Below, one piece after another: positions 20,365-30,280 of a stretch of 64,000 nt of DNA; position 1 is the first letter of the stretch, and the number at the start of each line of letters is the position of its first letter. The DNA comes from Aculops lycopersici (taxonomy: Eukaryota > Arthropoda > Arachnida > Trombidiformes > Eriophyidae). Position numbers and translations under genes: made by a program. The stretch lies in assembly GCA_015350385.1 (NCBI GenBank), contig WNKI01000001.1:6760083-6824082 (forward strand), given 5' to 3'. Below the pieces are notes generated by a model, which saw only the letters and a program-made list of their open reading frames with translations, was not told the DNA's origin and did not search any database.

Positions 20365-23300
20365 CTTGCTAATTCTGCTGCTGCCTCATCTCGCTGTATC
20401 CTAATCCCTGGCTACAAAATCCAAAAATCAAACTCATAAATCCAGAATCGAAGCGGCGAGATAATGAGAGGCTCCGCTAAAATTTGTTTGTTTGTTACTT
20501 GTCTGTCTATCGCTCTTCTTTTGTGATATACTCTTTTTGAGAACTCCCTCCTCACTGAGCTGATCTTAGAGTTTAAGCAACAGGCGAGCTTTTAGCAACA
20601 GTAAAAGTACCAGCAACAAAACTAACGGCACCAGTTCTGGTTTTGTTTTGTTTGTTTCGGAGATGATTTTCACTACCTGGCTCCTGAAACTCTCGAGATG
20701 TTGCCATTACTCCTGCCCACTAAGCCGGCTGCTCTACCTTCTGGGTGTCCAGATGGATGAAGCTGGCGGAGGTGGTGGGTAGTGGTAGCAGTAATAGCTA
20801 TACAGTAGCGGGAGTAGTGTCAACCATCTGCATCAATTTACTCTTACTCTCGCTTATACTGGACACTTGTTGACTCTGTAGACAATCTTAGCGGCAATGT
20901 TAATGACGGCAGCAGGTGAGTTTTGCCTTTTCGCAGAGGCGATCTCAAAGCCAGTAGCAACGCCAATCAGTCAGTTCTTCTCGATATTATCCTTACCGGC
21001 TCCACACAAACATCATCATGAAGTCCAAAGACATGAGGCAGAAGGAGTCCAGTCTAGTCTAGTCTAGTCTAGTCTGGTCTAGTAGATGCTTGCAAGTATT
21101 CCAAATGAGGTCCTCCTTCTTGGTGTAAACTCACTTGTTTGTGCACAATATGCTTAGTGCTAAAAGCTCACATGTAGTCTCACTACCTTCTGTTTCTTGC
21201 TATACACCTGCTTACTCTCTGCCCGCCATCGATTGCCCATCGAGTCGGCTTCTCGCTGATGATCGATTTTTCTTCTTTCTTATCGCCACTGCCGCCACCA
21301 CCGCCGCTAATACCGTTAGCTGGCCAGATCCTGGCAACAATTCAAGTAGCAAAAGTTTTTGAACTGACTTTAGGAAGGGAGAAAATTTGCTTATACGCAT
21401 CGCTAAACAAACGGATGACGAGCGAGACACTTGTTGCTATTGATTCGTCGTTATCCGCTACTGCCACTGGCACCGCTGCTCTCAACGTCTATGCTGGAGA
21501 GACCTAGAAAAAAACTAGAATATCACCTTCAACACTTTAACAAAAGCTATAAAGGTGACAGTTAGCAAATCCTACCTTACAAACTGTATTCTCCCAGTAT
21601 TTTCGCGCCAACTGCAACTACAACAGCAATCACGACGGCGATGTTGAATATATCGCAATACTCGTCCTCCCCCTTCTAAGAACTTCTTGGTTTCTTTTCT
21701 TCTCTCTGCCATTAGAATATTGAGCATTTTCCTCGTAATAACAACTTGACTTCTCTGTTGATTTTCTATTGTGCATAAGACACCTGTTTCTCTGAAGCCG
21801 CCACTGTCGCTTGCTCCGAAGCATACTGAGTAACAATCTCGATCATTTGATCTATCGAGCGAGTGGATTTTCGTCTTTCTTAGTGTGGCCAGTTTTAACT
21901 CACAAAACTAGTAGCCGACTTCTGGGGAGCTGCCGAACAACCACCTGACCGATTGAAGGCACACTCGAATGCATATGAATCGTCCATTGGACTTTCACCC
22001 GACGCTCAGCTGCAAGTTTAAGCCAATCCTCGTGTGCATCATGTCGTCGAGCATTCGTCAAAACCATTAGCTTCGTGAACTCGACCAACAACCAGAAATC
22101 CAACCAACGACTTGATCTCGACGACTGACGGTCAATAAACGCTTGCGAGTGACCACAAAGTTGGTAGTGGTCAGTTGTGTTCATAATTTCAACATTCCCA
22201 CCATCATCGATTGATGGAGACATAGGGGCAGAGACAGTGGATACAACCACATGCGGAGAGAACAATCATCTATCTTGGCGACGAGTACGACGAGAAAATT
22301 GTGGCGAATAAACTTTCAGATGGACATATCACCAGTTGCCATCAATGCGGCCTTCAGTCTCCCAGTGACCTACCAAATTTTCAAAAGGAATTTAAACGAG
22401 GAAACTCTAACAACCAAACGCAGGTGAGCCGGCCAATTAGCCACCTATTGGGATCATGTAGTTGTCATCCGCATCAGTCAACTTCTACTCTTGTCTCCAT
22501 ATCTGTCAATGTAGTTGTAGAAAGTCAGAGTCAACCGCTCCAATGATGCGCACCCATTGAGCCACTCAAGAGCACCGCCGCGGCTGTTGAGTCGACGAGC
22601 TTGACTGCCACTTGTCAGCTCGGTGAGCCAGATGACCAAGTAACTGGTCTTTTTGAAATAACGATCATAAGCACATGCAAGCGAGAGTTCCGAAGGTGCT
22701 GCTAGGGCTTCAGTCAATAATTAGTGGTAATCATCCCATTAGAGTTTAGTTTCAAACTTTCTCAAACAGACAGTCCTCTGTTGACCCTCAAAAACTTTGT
22801 GGCATCAATTCGCCCCAATACTAGACTTAGGGTGGTGTCCAAAGAGGGAACTTGATAGGCGAAGGTATTCGTAGTGAGAGCAAATGCTAGAGACTAGAAT
22901 TATTCTTTGTTAGCACAGAGCGCAGCCAATGAGTCACCGCGAAGTCTCGAAAAGATCGCGGCGCCACGATGCAAGATAAATAAAGAGTGCACTTTTTCTA
23001 ATTAAAGGCCAAAACTAACGGTACTACACCAAGTATTAGCCCACTGCTAATGTGGCTAGTTGGTGTAGATTTGCCTAGCATGTCTAAAGGACTGCCTCGA
23101 TCCGTGATAAGCAAACTACATTTGCCTCGCGCGCTATGCGCGCTGTGTACGTCAAACAACCACTTGCTAGGAACGAAGCAAGAGTGCGTTTGCAGTAGGT
23201 TGGCTTGCCTGCCTTCCATTCCAAATCCCCGATTTTATTATTGTTGTGTTGTTGTTGTGCTACTTGTCGGTGGTTGTATTGGTTCAACTCGCGCTCGAAA

Positions 23301-23507
23301 ATTATCATAATCCTACTACAATGGACGATCAATCACCCGCGACCAGCGTATGGTAGAGTCAAGTATATATTTTTTGATGTAAATCCTACTTTTATATTAT
23401 AAAACCTTTTTTCTATTGATAATATTCTAGATGATATCATTATTACTATTATGCAGATTTGAAACCATATCCCTCACTAGGTCACCAAATAAGATTTTAA
23501 CTGAAAG
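20365..23507. other. Divergent intergenic region between the Q-rich gene and Unc-104
   Basis: Promoter and leader territory for two divergent genes. It includes a (AGTCT)n tract at 21051-21083, (TGTTT)-rich runs, a GC palindrome near 23128, and two strong splice-donor-like CAGGTGAG sites on the plus strand (near 20926 and 22420) that could belong to untranslated exons. No frame of protein character was found; frames up to about 120 codons overlap on both strands. Confidence 0.45.
21051..21083. repeat. (AGTCT)n pentanucleotide repeat
   Basis: About five near-perfect AGTCT units followed by a degenerate AGTCTGGTCTAG. A simple tandem repeat in non-coding DNA. Confidence 0.85.
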
Positions 23508-26500
23508 ATGTCATCAATCAAGGTAGCCGTTCGGGTTAGGCCCTTCAATGGGCGAGAGAGGGACCAGGAATCTTATTGTTGTGTTTCCATGTCAGGAGCT
23601 ACAACTACCTTGCATCATGTCAAAGAAAAACAAGGTCAAGAATCAAATAGCAACACAAATAAGGAGAACATAAATCTTGCCACTAACTCTAAAATAGAGA
23701 CGGAGGAGAAAAAATCTTTCACATTTGATCACTCGTATTGGTCACATAGGAAGGATGACAAACATTATGCTAGTCAAGAGCAAGTCTATCAAGATATTGG
23801 AGCCGAGATGTTGGATCATGCTGTTCAAGGTTACAATGTTTGCATATTTGCCTATGGACAAACGGGTGCTGGTAAAAGTTACACGATGATGGGTACCAAA
23901 GAGGAAGAGGGTATCATACCTAGAATGTGCAATAATTTATTTAAAGAATTAGCTAATCTTAAACAAGACGAACATTATGACTACACAGTAGAAGTATCCT
24001 ATCTAGAAATTTATCAAGAGAAAGTTAGAGATCTTCTCAACCCACAGAATAAGAAACCACTCAGAGTTCGTGAGCATAATGTCTTTGGTCCATATGTTGA
24101 AGATCTAACTAAACTAGTCGTGACTAGTTATGATGATATTGAAAATTTGATTGATCGAGGTAATAAGGCAAGAACAACAGCTAGAACAAACATGAATGAC
24201 ACAAGTAGTAGGTCGCATGCTGTATTTACCCTAATGTTGACCCAAAGAAAGTACGACGTTGGTTTGGATAGGAAGGGAGAGAAAGTGAGCAAAATATCGC
24301 TGGTTGATTTGGCAGGTAGCGAACGAGCAGATGCGACCGGAGCCGAAGGCGATCGATTCAAGGAGGGAGCTAGTATTAACAAATCTTTAACAACCCTAGG
24401 CAAAGTCATATCAGCTTTAGAGTCCGTTTCAAAGAAGAAGAAAGATCAACACATTCCTTATAGAGATTCCAACTTAACCTGGTTGTTGCGGGAAAATCTT
24501 GGTGGTAACTCAAAAACGGCAATGATAGCTGCCATTAGTCCAGCTCATATCAACTATGATGAAACCTTAAGCACACTGAACTACGCCAATAGAACTAAGA
24601 ATATTGTTTGCAAGGCCGTAGTGAATGAGGACGCCAATGCCAAGATAATTAGAAGCCTCAAAGAGGAAATCGATCGCCTCAAGTCAATCTTACAGTCCAA
24701 AGGTATAAATTTTGAAGGCGCCAAAGCGTCACCTCTAATCACCCAAAACACCTCCAATTTTTTCGCTCAGCAACAAGACAGGAGTCAATCATCCATTAGA
24801 AAAAGATCCTCAACTGATTGTGCCGTTAGTCCTATAGACAAATCTGATAGTAAAGACCATCAAGAGCCTTTAGGTAGCAACGGCAAGTTAAAAGAGGACG
24901 AGGACCATAGCAATGCCATTGAGCAGTTAGCTCAGAGTGAAAAGCTTATCTTAGAACTAGAGGAAAGCTACGAGGACAAACTGAAGAGAACTCAAGCCAT
25001 AATCACCAAGTTAACAGAGGATGAGAAGGAGATAGCCAAGAGGGCGGTGAAAAAGTGGAAAAATTACCAATATGCCAAAATACGTGATACGTTATGGAGT
25101 AACGATGTTTACTTAGCCGAAGCAAATCGCTTAGCCATCGAGAGGGAAAAACAAGTCAAGTTACAATTCACATTACTGAGAGAAACAATGTACTCGCCGA
25201 TAGAAGACAAATTTCTTAATGAGGCTCTTAACACCAAGACCAGCAAGGATAACTTTTACAAGCCAACTATAGTTGCAGTTGCTGTTCACAATCTCAAGAT
25301 GGGGACAACAAATTACTGGCCACTTGAGACGCTCAAATATCGGCTCGATTTGGCTCGAAATCCGCAAAAGCTTTTGACTAACTGTGATGCATATGATAGT
25401 GCTTGCACTAAGGATCCATTCTATGATAGGCATCACAAAACATCAATTATTGGTCGTGGTTACCTTTACTTATCTAGTCTGTTGCATCCGGTCACAATTG
25501 TTCAAAAGATTGCGATTGTTAATGAGTCAGGAGATGTCAAGGGTTATCTTAGAGTTGCAGTGCAGGCAGTTAGGACCAATCAAGAGATGGGCTCGGTGCC
25601 TAAAATGGGAACTATATCATTCAATATGAAGCAATCGGCTGAAATCAAGTTCCATGAAGACGATCCAAATCTCATCAAGACCGAGAGAGAAATCGATGAT
25701 ATACTTGAAGATGTGATAGGAGTGAGGAGTTGCCCAAGTTTGAGGAAGGAGAAATATGATGACTCCTGTTATGAATATATTGATGGCATAAAACAATTTA
25801 CCAAATATCCTGACTGTGAAGATACAGTCAACACTATCGATGACTTTATCAATGATCTAACTGAGGTGGATGAAGACAATATCGGTAGAAACGGTAATGA
25901 CAACTCTCAGTCTGATTCGGATGACTGCAATAACCACTCGAATGGTTGTCTAAAAAACGAAGCCAATAGACACTTAAGGTTAGGTTCTCAATTTACGTTC
26001 AGAATCACAATCCTTGAAGCTATGGAATTGCCCAAGTCTTACTCACATGTCTTCTGTCAGTACAGTTTCATTCACCAAACGGATGTTGTCTTCAGCACCG
26101 AAGTGATCAAGAACACTCGCCCACCTTCTGGCTTCTTCAGCTTCCAGAATATGACTGTGTTGAAAGTTACCAACGCCTTTATCAACTACCTTCACAATCA
26201 TCCCATTGTATTCGAGGTCTATGGTCAGAATCAAACTGACTCCATGCACCGAGAACCAGTTGATTTGCTAAACATGAAACTCGGCCTTCTAGATGTTGGT
26301 GATGATCATCAATTTCACAATCGCCTACGTGAGGGCAAAGGAATACCAAGACGATATCTCCACTATATGATTCAGTCCCCTCCAATAGCGCCAACCAAAT
26401 TTCAGCTGCCAGTTAACCCCAAGACAAATGCCCATGTTCAGTCTAGATTTGATATATTAGTTTGGTTTGAGATTTGTGAGCTGGCCTTGAATTCGGACGA

Positions 26501-28292
26501 GTACATTCCAGTTTTTGTTGATCGTTCCGAACCGGAACCGTACAGAACAGCCTTCCTGCTCCACCAGGGAATACAAAGAAAAATTTGTATCACTTTGGTT
26601 CACGAGGAGGATCCTCTTATTGCGTGGCAAGACGTTCGTGAGATTTTGGTCGGCAGAATAAGAACAACGCCCGATGCCATATGTGATGATGAAATACAAG
26701 GTAATGTTCAATCTTTGGCTATCTTTCCAAGTAAGGAGGCGAAGCAACTTGCGGACGGTCGCATGGTCTACAGATTGGAAGCAAATTGGGATACCTCTTT
26801 GCATAATGCTACAATCTTAAACAGGATCACTCCAATCAATGAGCGAGTTTATATCACTGCATCAGTCTATATTGATATGCAGGGTTGCTCTCAACCAGCA
26901 GTGATAACTAAGGACTTTGCTGTTATGATTGTGGAGCGAGATAGTAGATCATCAAAGATTCTGAACAGCAGCGCGATGACTGGACTCAAGTCATTCTTTA
27001 CAAGTGTTCCCCAAAGGAGTGAACGATGTAATCATATGAGTTCCATCTATGAACTTAGCTTACATCGAGCTACCGACTATAGTAGTCCAAGGCATAGTGC
27101 ATTGAGAAAAATGCCAACAATCTCGCAGAGTACCTACAATTTTCAAGCACAGGCGATACCATCGACCTTCTCCTCAACGAATATTGCCGGATACTTTAAT
27201 ACAAACATGAACCAACCACGTAATAGCAGTCATCAAGCTTCCGTTGTTGGTGGTATTAGCTTGATGTCCAAATGGCAAAACGATAGTGTCAATCCATACG
27301 AAACGCACGAATCGTCATATACTGCTCATTGTCTCATTGAGGAACAGCAATGGAATTTAGAAAAGATATATCGCCTCAGTGAAGTAGAGAAGACTCGGCA
27401 TGCCTTGGCGGTCAGATCCGAGTTGGCGGCCAAGGTCTCAAATATGGACTCAAATTCCAAATTTTCGGGAAGGTCGGGTCAAAGAGCAAACCTACCTCAC
27501 AGTAACAGTTTACTTAATCTCATTGCCAACACGATGAGTCGTAGTTCATCATGTACATCAATCATATCGTCAGGTGTTGGAGGAAGTATCAATAGTAATA
27601 TACCTCTCGAGCGAAGAGAGTCAAGTCTGTTTCCGACAGTTAAGGAGACCATCGAAGAGCGTAATATTTGTCAGCGATTTGTCAAGCTGATGTGTTTTCA
27701 TATCTCTAGAACCAATCCCTGGGAGCTTCAAGACAACACTAGAACTCAGGACAGCGAGCCAGATTCGAATAACTCGTCGTCACCTGGCCAATGTACACCA
27801 CCAACCCAAAGTGGCGACGAGCCTTGGCTCTCGAGACTTCGAAGAGACAGCCAGGATAACATCAATCTCAACAACAATCCCACTGGTCCATATGCCAGAA
27901 GTCTTTTGATACCCGAATTGGAGGAGGCAAGGTTGTCACCTGCCGTATCTAAGCGAGGCTACCTTAACTATATGGAAGACCGCGAACAGCGCTGGTTCAA
28001 GAGATGGATGGTCGTGGTTAGGCCATACCTAATTATATACTCCAACTCATGCGAGCAAGTTGAGAGGGATGTAATCAATTTAACGACTGCCCAGATCAAC
28101 CTCGAAGATCTCAAAATTGGCTATGTTTTTACATTGACAACTAAGCATCGCATTTACCTCATGCATTCTGATAATGAGAAAGAACTCCACGATTGGATTT
28201 ATGCACTGAATCCATTACTAGCTGGCCAGATAAAATCAAACAGAACATCTGTTGAAGGTCAACAGCAGGCTGTACAATCGCAGCAAGAATGA
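23508..28292 (+). CDS. unc-104: Kinesin-3 Unc-104/KIF1A, lacking the FHA domain
   Basis: A 1,594-residue plus-end-directed kinesin-3 that carries synaptic-vesicle precursors. The motor domain (1-370) has P-loop GQTGAGKS (117-124), switch I NDTSSRSH, switch II DLAGSE (267-272) and the kinesin-3 K-loop KKKK (309-312). The neck coil reaches KLKRTQAI (about 498). The sequence then passes within about ten residues to EKEIAKRAVKKWKNYQY (506-522), which in KIF1A lies over 200 residues further on: the FHA domain and the following coiled coil are absent. The KIF1B region, the DUF3694-type middle region and a C-terminal PH domain (about 1,480-1,580, SKRGYLNYMEDREQRWFKRW) are present, so cargo-lipid binding is kept. 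Loop 2 of the motor is expanded with an Asn/Glu-rich insert (about 37-68). The whole gene is a single exon, so the missing domain cannot be hidden in an intron inside the frame. It converges with Bbx. Confidence 0.97.
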   Translation: MSSIKVAVRVRPFNGRERDQESYCCVSMSGATTTLHHVKEKQGQESNSNTNKENINLATNSKIETEEKKSFTFDHSYWSHRKDDKHYASQEQVYQDIGAEMLDHAVQGYNVCIFAYGQTGAGKSYTMMGTKEEEGIIPRMCNNLFKELANLKQDEHYDYTVEVSYLEIYQEKVRDLLNPQNKKPLRVREHNVFGPYVEDLTKLVVTSYDDIENLIDRGNKARTTARTNMNDTSSRSHAVFTLMLTQRKYDVGLDRKGEKVSKISLVDLAGSERADATGAEGDRFKEGASINKSLTTLGKVISALESVSKKKKDQHIPYRDSNLTWLLRENLGGNSKTAMIAAISPAHINYDETLSTLNYANRTKNIVCKAVVNEDANAKIIRSLKEEIDRLKSILQSKGINFEGAKASPLITQNTSNFFAQQQDRSQSSIRKRSSTDCAVSPIDKSDSKDHQEPLGSNGKLKEDEDHSNAIEQLAQSEKLILELEESYEDKLKRTQAIITKLTEDEKEIAKRAVKKWKNYQYAKIRDTLWSNDVYLAEANRLAIEREKQVKLQFTLLRETMYSPIEDKFLNEALNTKTSKDNFYKPTIVAVAVHNLKMGTTNYWPLETLKYRLDLARNPQKLLTNCDAYDSACTKDPFYDRHHKTSIIGRGYLYLSSLLHPVTIVQKIAIVNESGDVKGYLRVAVQAVRTNQEMGSVPKMGTISFNMKQSAEIKFHEDDPNLIKTEREIDDILEDVIGVRSCPSLRKEKYDDSCYEYIDGIKQFTKYPDCEDTVNTIDDFINDLTEVDEDNIGRNGNDNSQSDSDDCNNHSNGCLKNEANRHLRLGSQFTFRITILEAMELPKSYSHVFCQYSFIHQTDVVFSTEVIKNTRPPSGFFSFQNMTVLKVTNAFINYLHNHPIVFEVYGQNQTDSMHREPVDLLNMKLGLLDVGDDHQFHNRLREGKGIPRRYLHYMIQSPPIAPTKFQLPVNPKTNAHVQSRFDILVWFEICELALNSDEYIPVFVDRSEPEPYRTAFLLHQGIQRKICITLVHEEDPLIAWQDVREILVGRIRTTPDAICDDEIQGNVQSLAIFPSKEAKQLADGRMVYRLEANWDTSLHNATILNRITPINERVYITASVYIDMQGCSQPAVITKDFAVMIVERDSRSSKILNSSAMTGLKSFFTSVPQRSERCNHMSSIYELSLHRATDYSSPRHSALRKMPTISQSTYNFQAQAIPSTFSSTNIAGYFNTNMNQPRNSSHQASVVGGISLMSKWQNDSVNPYETHESSYTAHCLIEEQQWNLEKIYRLSEVEKTRHALAVRSELAAKVSNMDSNSKFSGRSGQRANLPHSNSLLNLIANTMSRSSSCTSIISSGVGGSINSNIPLERRESSLFPTVKETIEERNICQRFVKLMCFHISRTNPWELQDNTRTQDSEPDSNNSSSPGQCTPPTQSGDEPWLSRLRRDSQDNINLNNNPTGPYARSLLIPELEEARLSPAVSKRGYLNYMEDREQRWFKRWMVVVRPYLIIYSNSCEQVERDVINLTTAQINLEDLKIGYVFTLTTKHRIYLMHSDNEKELHDWIYALNPLLAGQIKSNRTSVEGQQQAVQSQQE

Positions 28293-28491
28293 CAATGGGA
28301 TAATGAACTGACGAATCAAGTCAAAATGATGATATTAACTAGTTACTCTGGTGCAAATCGTTTTTGTTTTCAATTAAATTGTGAAAAGATTCCTATAGAA
28401 CAAATTTAATTTTAAATTAATTTGTCATAATCAATTGGTTTGATAGAAAGGGGTATGGGCTATTTGGATTTGTAAATTGTTTCTAAATTAT
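28293..28491. other. Short convergent spacer Unc-104 / Bbx
   Basis: Only 199 bases separate the two stop codons. The A/T-rich spacer holds ATTAAA at 28373-28378 as a candidate poly(A) signal for Unc-104, so the 3' untranslated regions probably overlap. Confidence 0.5.
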
Positions 28492-30168
28492 TCATACATG
28501 GTCAGGACTACCTCTTTTCACCGGAGGTCCAGAATGACTCTGGACACCATCTGTGCCATTGATTCTGGAAGTAATATTGGCATTATCTGATGGTTCTGAC
28601 ATCATTTTCTCGACAAGATTATTAATAATCTGTTGTCTAGTTGCGTTGATAGTCCTATTCATTGAAAAGTCAACTGGCTCATCGACACCCATTGGGGTTG
28701 GTTGGGTATTGTATGATGAGGGGGTGGTGTTTGATGAAAATGTGGTTGTTATTGTTGCTGCAACTGGGCTAGAGCCCAACGATGATGAGGTTGTTAAGTT
28801 TGTTGAAATCCTATTAGGGCATTTGCACATATTAATATTCAAGGGGCTACTATTACTCGACTTTTCTGAAAAGGCTTCTTCTATCACTCGGTCTACTGTA
28901 TCTTGGTCTAGCGAAATATATGGAACGACGCCATCTTTTTCCCTTGAATTTGCTTCATTATTTGGGGAGGAGTTGTGGTTATTCGAAGAAGCTAATGTAA
29001 TAGGTGCTTTTGATGTTGGTAAAGATGGTGTTGTCGTATTGTTTGTGTGTATTGAGTCATTTCGCTCGAGGAAACGCTTCTTGGGTGGTTTCGGGGCTTC
29101 GATCTGAGGTCTATTGGTCAATGTTGGTTCCATGTTGTTAGATGGTACAATATCCATGGGTTGAACATTATTATCAGGATTATTTGAATGCTGGTAGTGG
29201 TGCAGATGATTGAAATGATTGTTTGTTATTGTATGGTTGTGTTGCTGTTGATGTTGTGGCCTACTATTTGCCGCAGCGTAACAATCGTTACTGTTTGTGT
29301 TGCTATTACTATTATTATTATTGTTACTAGCAGGTGTTTTGCACCATTTAAAATCGGGATTTGCTTTCATAAACTCCTCCTTCAAATGTCTCGCTGAGTC
29401 AGTATATTTTCTTCGCTGTTCAGTATCCAGTTTAGACCACCATTCACCCAAAATTTTTGTAATGCCTCGATTCTCTAGATTTGGATACTGTTCTCTAACC
29501 AGAGACCTCTGCTTTTTGCAAAACAGAAGAAATGCATTCACGGGCCGCTTTGGCTCATGGTTAGCGTTTTGATGTTGCTGCTTGTTGGTATTATTATTGT
29601 TAGTAGATGACTGTTGATTCGGTTGCTGGTTCGAGAGCTGTTGCTGCTCATCAGATTGTTGTTGTTGCTGTTGCTTGGGCGACGAAGTTGGTGATGAAGA
29701 TTTAGACGCTTCTGCTAAAAGCGTTGGCGTCTTAGTAGTTGGTGGTGATGAAGGCTGCTTTTGTTTTGAATTTTGTTGTTGTTGATCAGTTGCTTCTGAT
29801 TGCTGTGGTGGGGGAGTTGTAGATGTTGCTCTAGCTGCTAGGGGTGAGTTGCTTGCCTTTTGGTGAGGACTTGATGGGTTCGTGGGTGACGATAGGCCTG
29901 AGGGTGGTGAGTTTGACGATGATCCCGAAGAGGAAGCAGATGTTGAGGGTGACGACTTGTGGTGATGCTGGTCCTCTTGGATCTTGTTGTGATTATGGTT
30001 GTGGTGGTGTTGTTGCGGATTTGGGTTTGTAGGTACTGATGACGCTGTCTGAGCAGTTGTTGATACAGAAAGGTCTGCTGATATCTCGTTGGCATCATTG
30101 TCTTGCATAGGAGAATCATGTGATGATGTGCTCGAAGAGGCAGAAACGGTGGCTGCTGTGGTGGTCAT
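28492..30168 (-). CDS. bbx: HMG-box transcription factor, Bobby sox (BBX) homologue
   Basis: A 558-residue nuclear protein with one HMG box at about residues 203-278: KRPVNAFLLFCKKQRSLV, NRGITKILGEWW, and KYTDSARHLKEEFMKANPDFKWC. The LLFCK...RSLVR start and the FMKANPxxKWC ending are typical of BBX and set it apart from SOX and TCF boxes. The N-terminal 200 residues are Ser/Pro/Gln/Asn-rich and low complexity, and the C-terminal half is Ser/Asn/Thr-rich. Near residue 495 the motif EPVDFS resembles the PxDLS site bound by the co-repressor CtBP. The ATG is the first in the frame. No introns. The protein is short for the family; human BBX is near 940 residues. Confidence 0.9.
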   Translation of the reverse strand: MTTTAATVSASSSTSSHDSPMQDNDANEISADLSVSTTAQTASSVPTNPNPQQHHHNHNHNKIQEDQHHHKSSPSTSASSSGSSSNSPPSGLSSPTNPSSPHQKASNSPLAARATSTTPPPQQSEATDQQQQNSKQKQPSSPPTTKTPTLLAEASKSSSPTSSPKQQQQQQSDEQQQLSNQQPNQQSSTNNNNTNKQQHQNANHEPKRPVNAFLLFCKKQRSLVREQYPNLENRGITKILGEWWSKLDTEQRRKYTDSARHLKEEFMKANPDFKWCKTPASNNNNNSNSNTNSNDCYAAANSRPQHQQQHNHTITNNHFNHLHHYQHSNNPDNNVQPMDIVPSNNMEPTLTNRPQIEAPKPPKKRFLERNDSIHTNNTTTPSLPTSKAPITLASSNNHNSSPNNEANSREKDGVVPYISLDQDTVDRVIEEAFSEKSSNSSPLNINMCKCPNRISTNLTTSSSLGSSPVAATITTTFSSNTTPSSYNTQPTPMGVDEPVDFSMNRTINATRQQIINNLVEKMMSEPSDNANITSRINGTDGVQSHSGPPVKRGSPDHV

Positions 30169-30248
30169 TGGGCCAATAGAAAAAGAGTTTCGCTTGTGTG
30201 TGAATTGACACAGTTAGTTACAAAGATCCTATCAAATTTTAGGTGTAA

Positions 30249-30280
<32 letters not shown>

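Noticed and set aside
23508..28292. Unc-104 as a processed retrocopy because it lacks introns
   Set aside because: Nearly all neighbouring genes are intronless too, the frame is intact, and no poly(A) tract or target duplication was seen; general intron loss explains it better.
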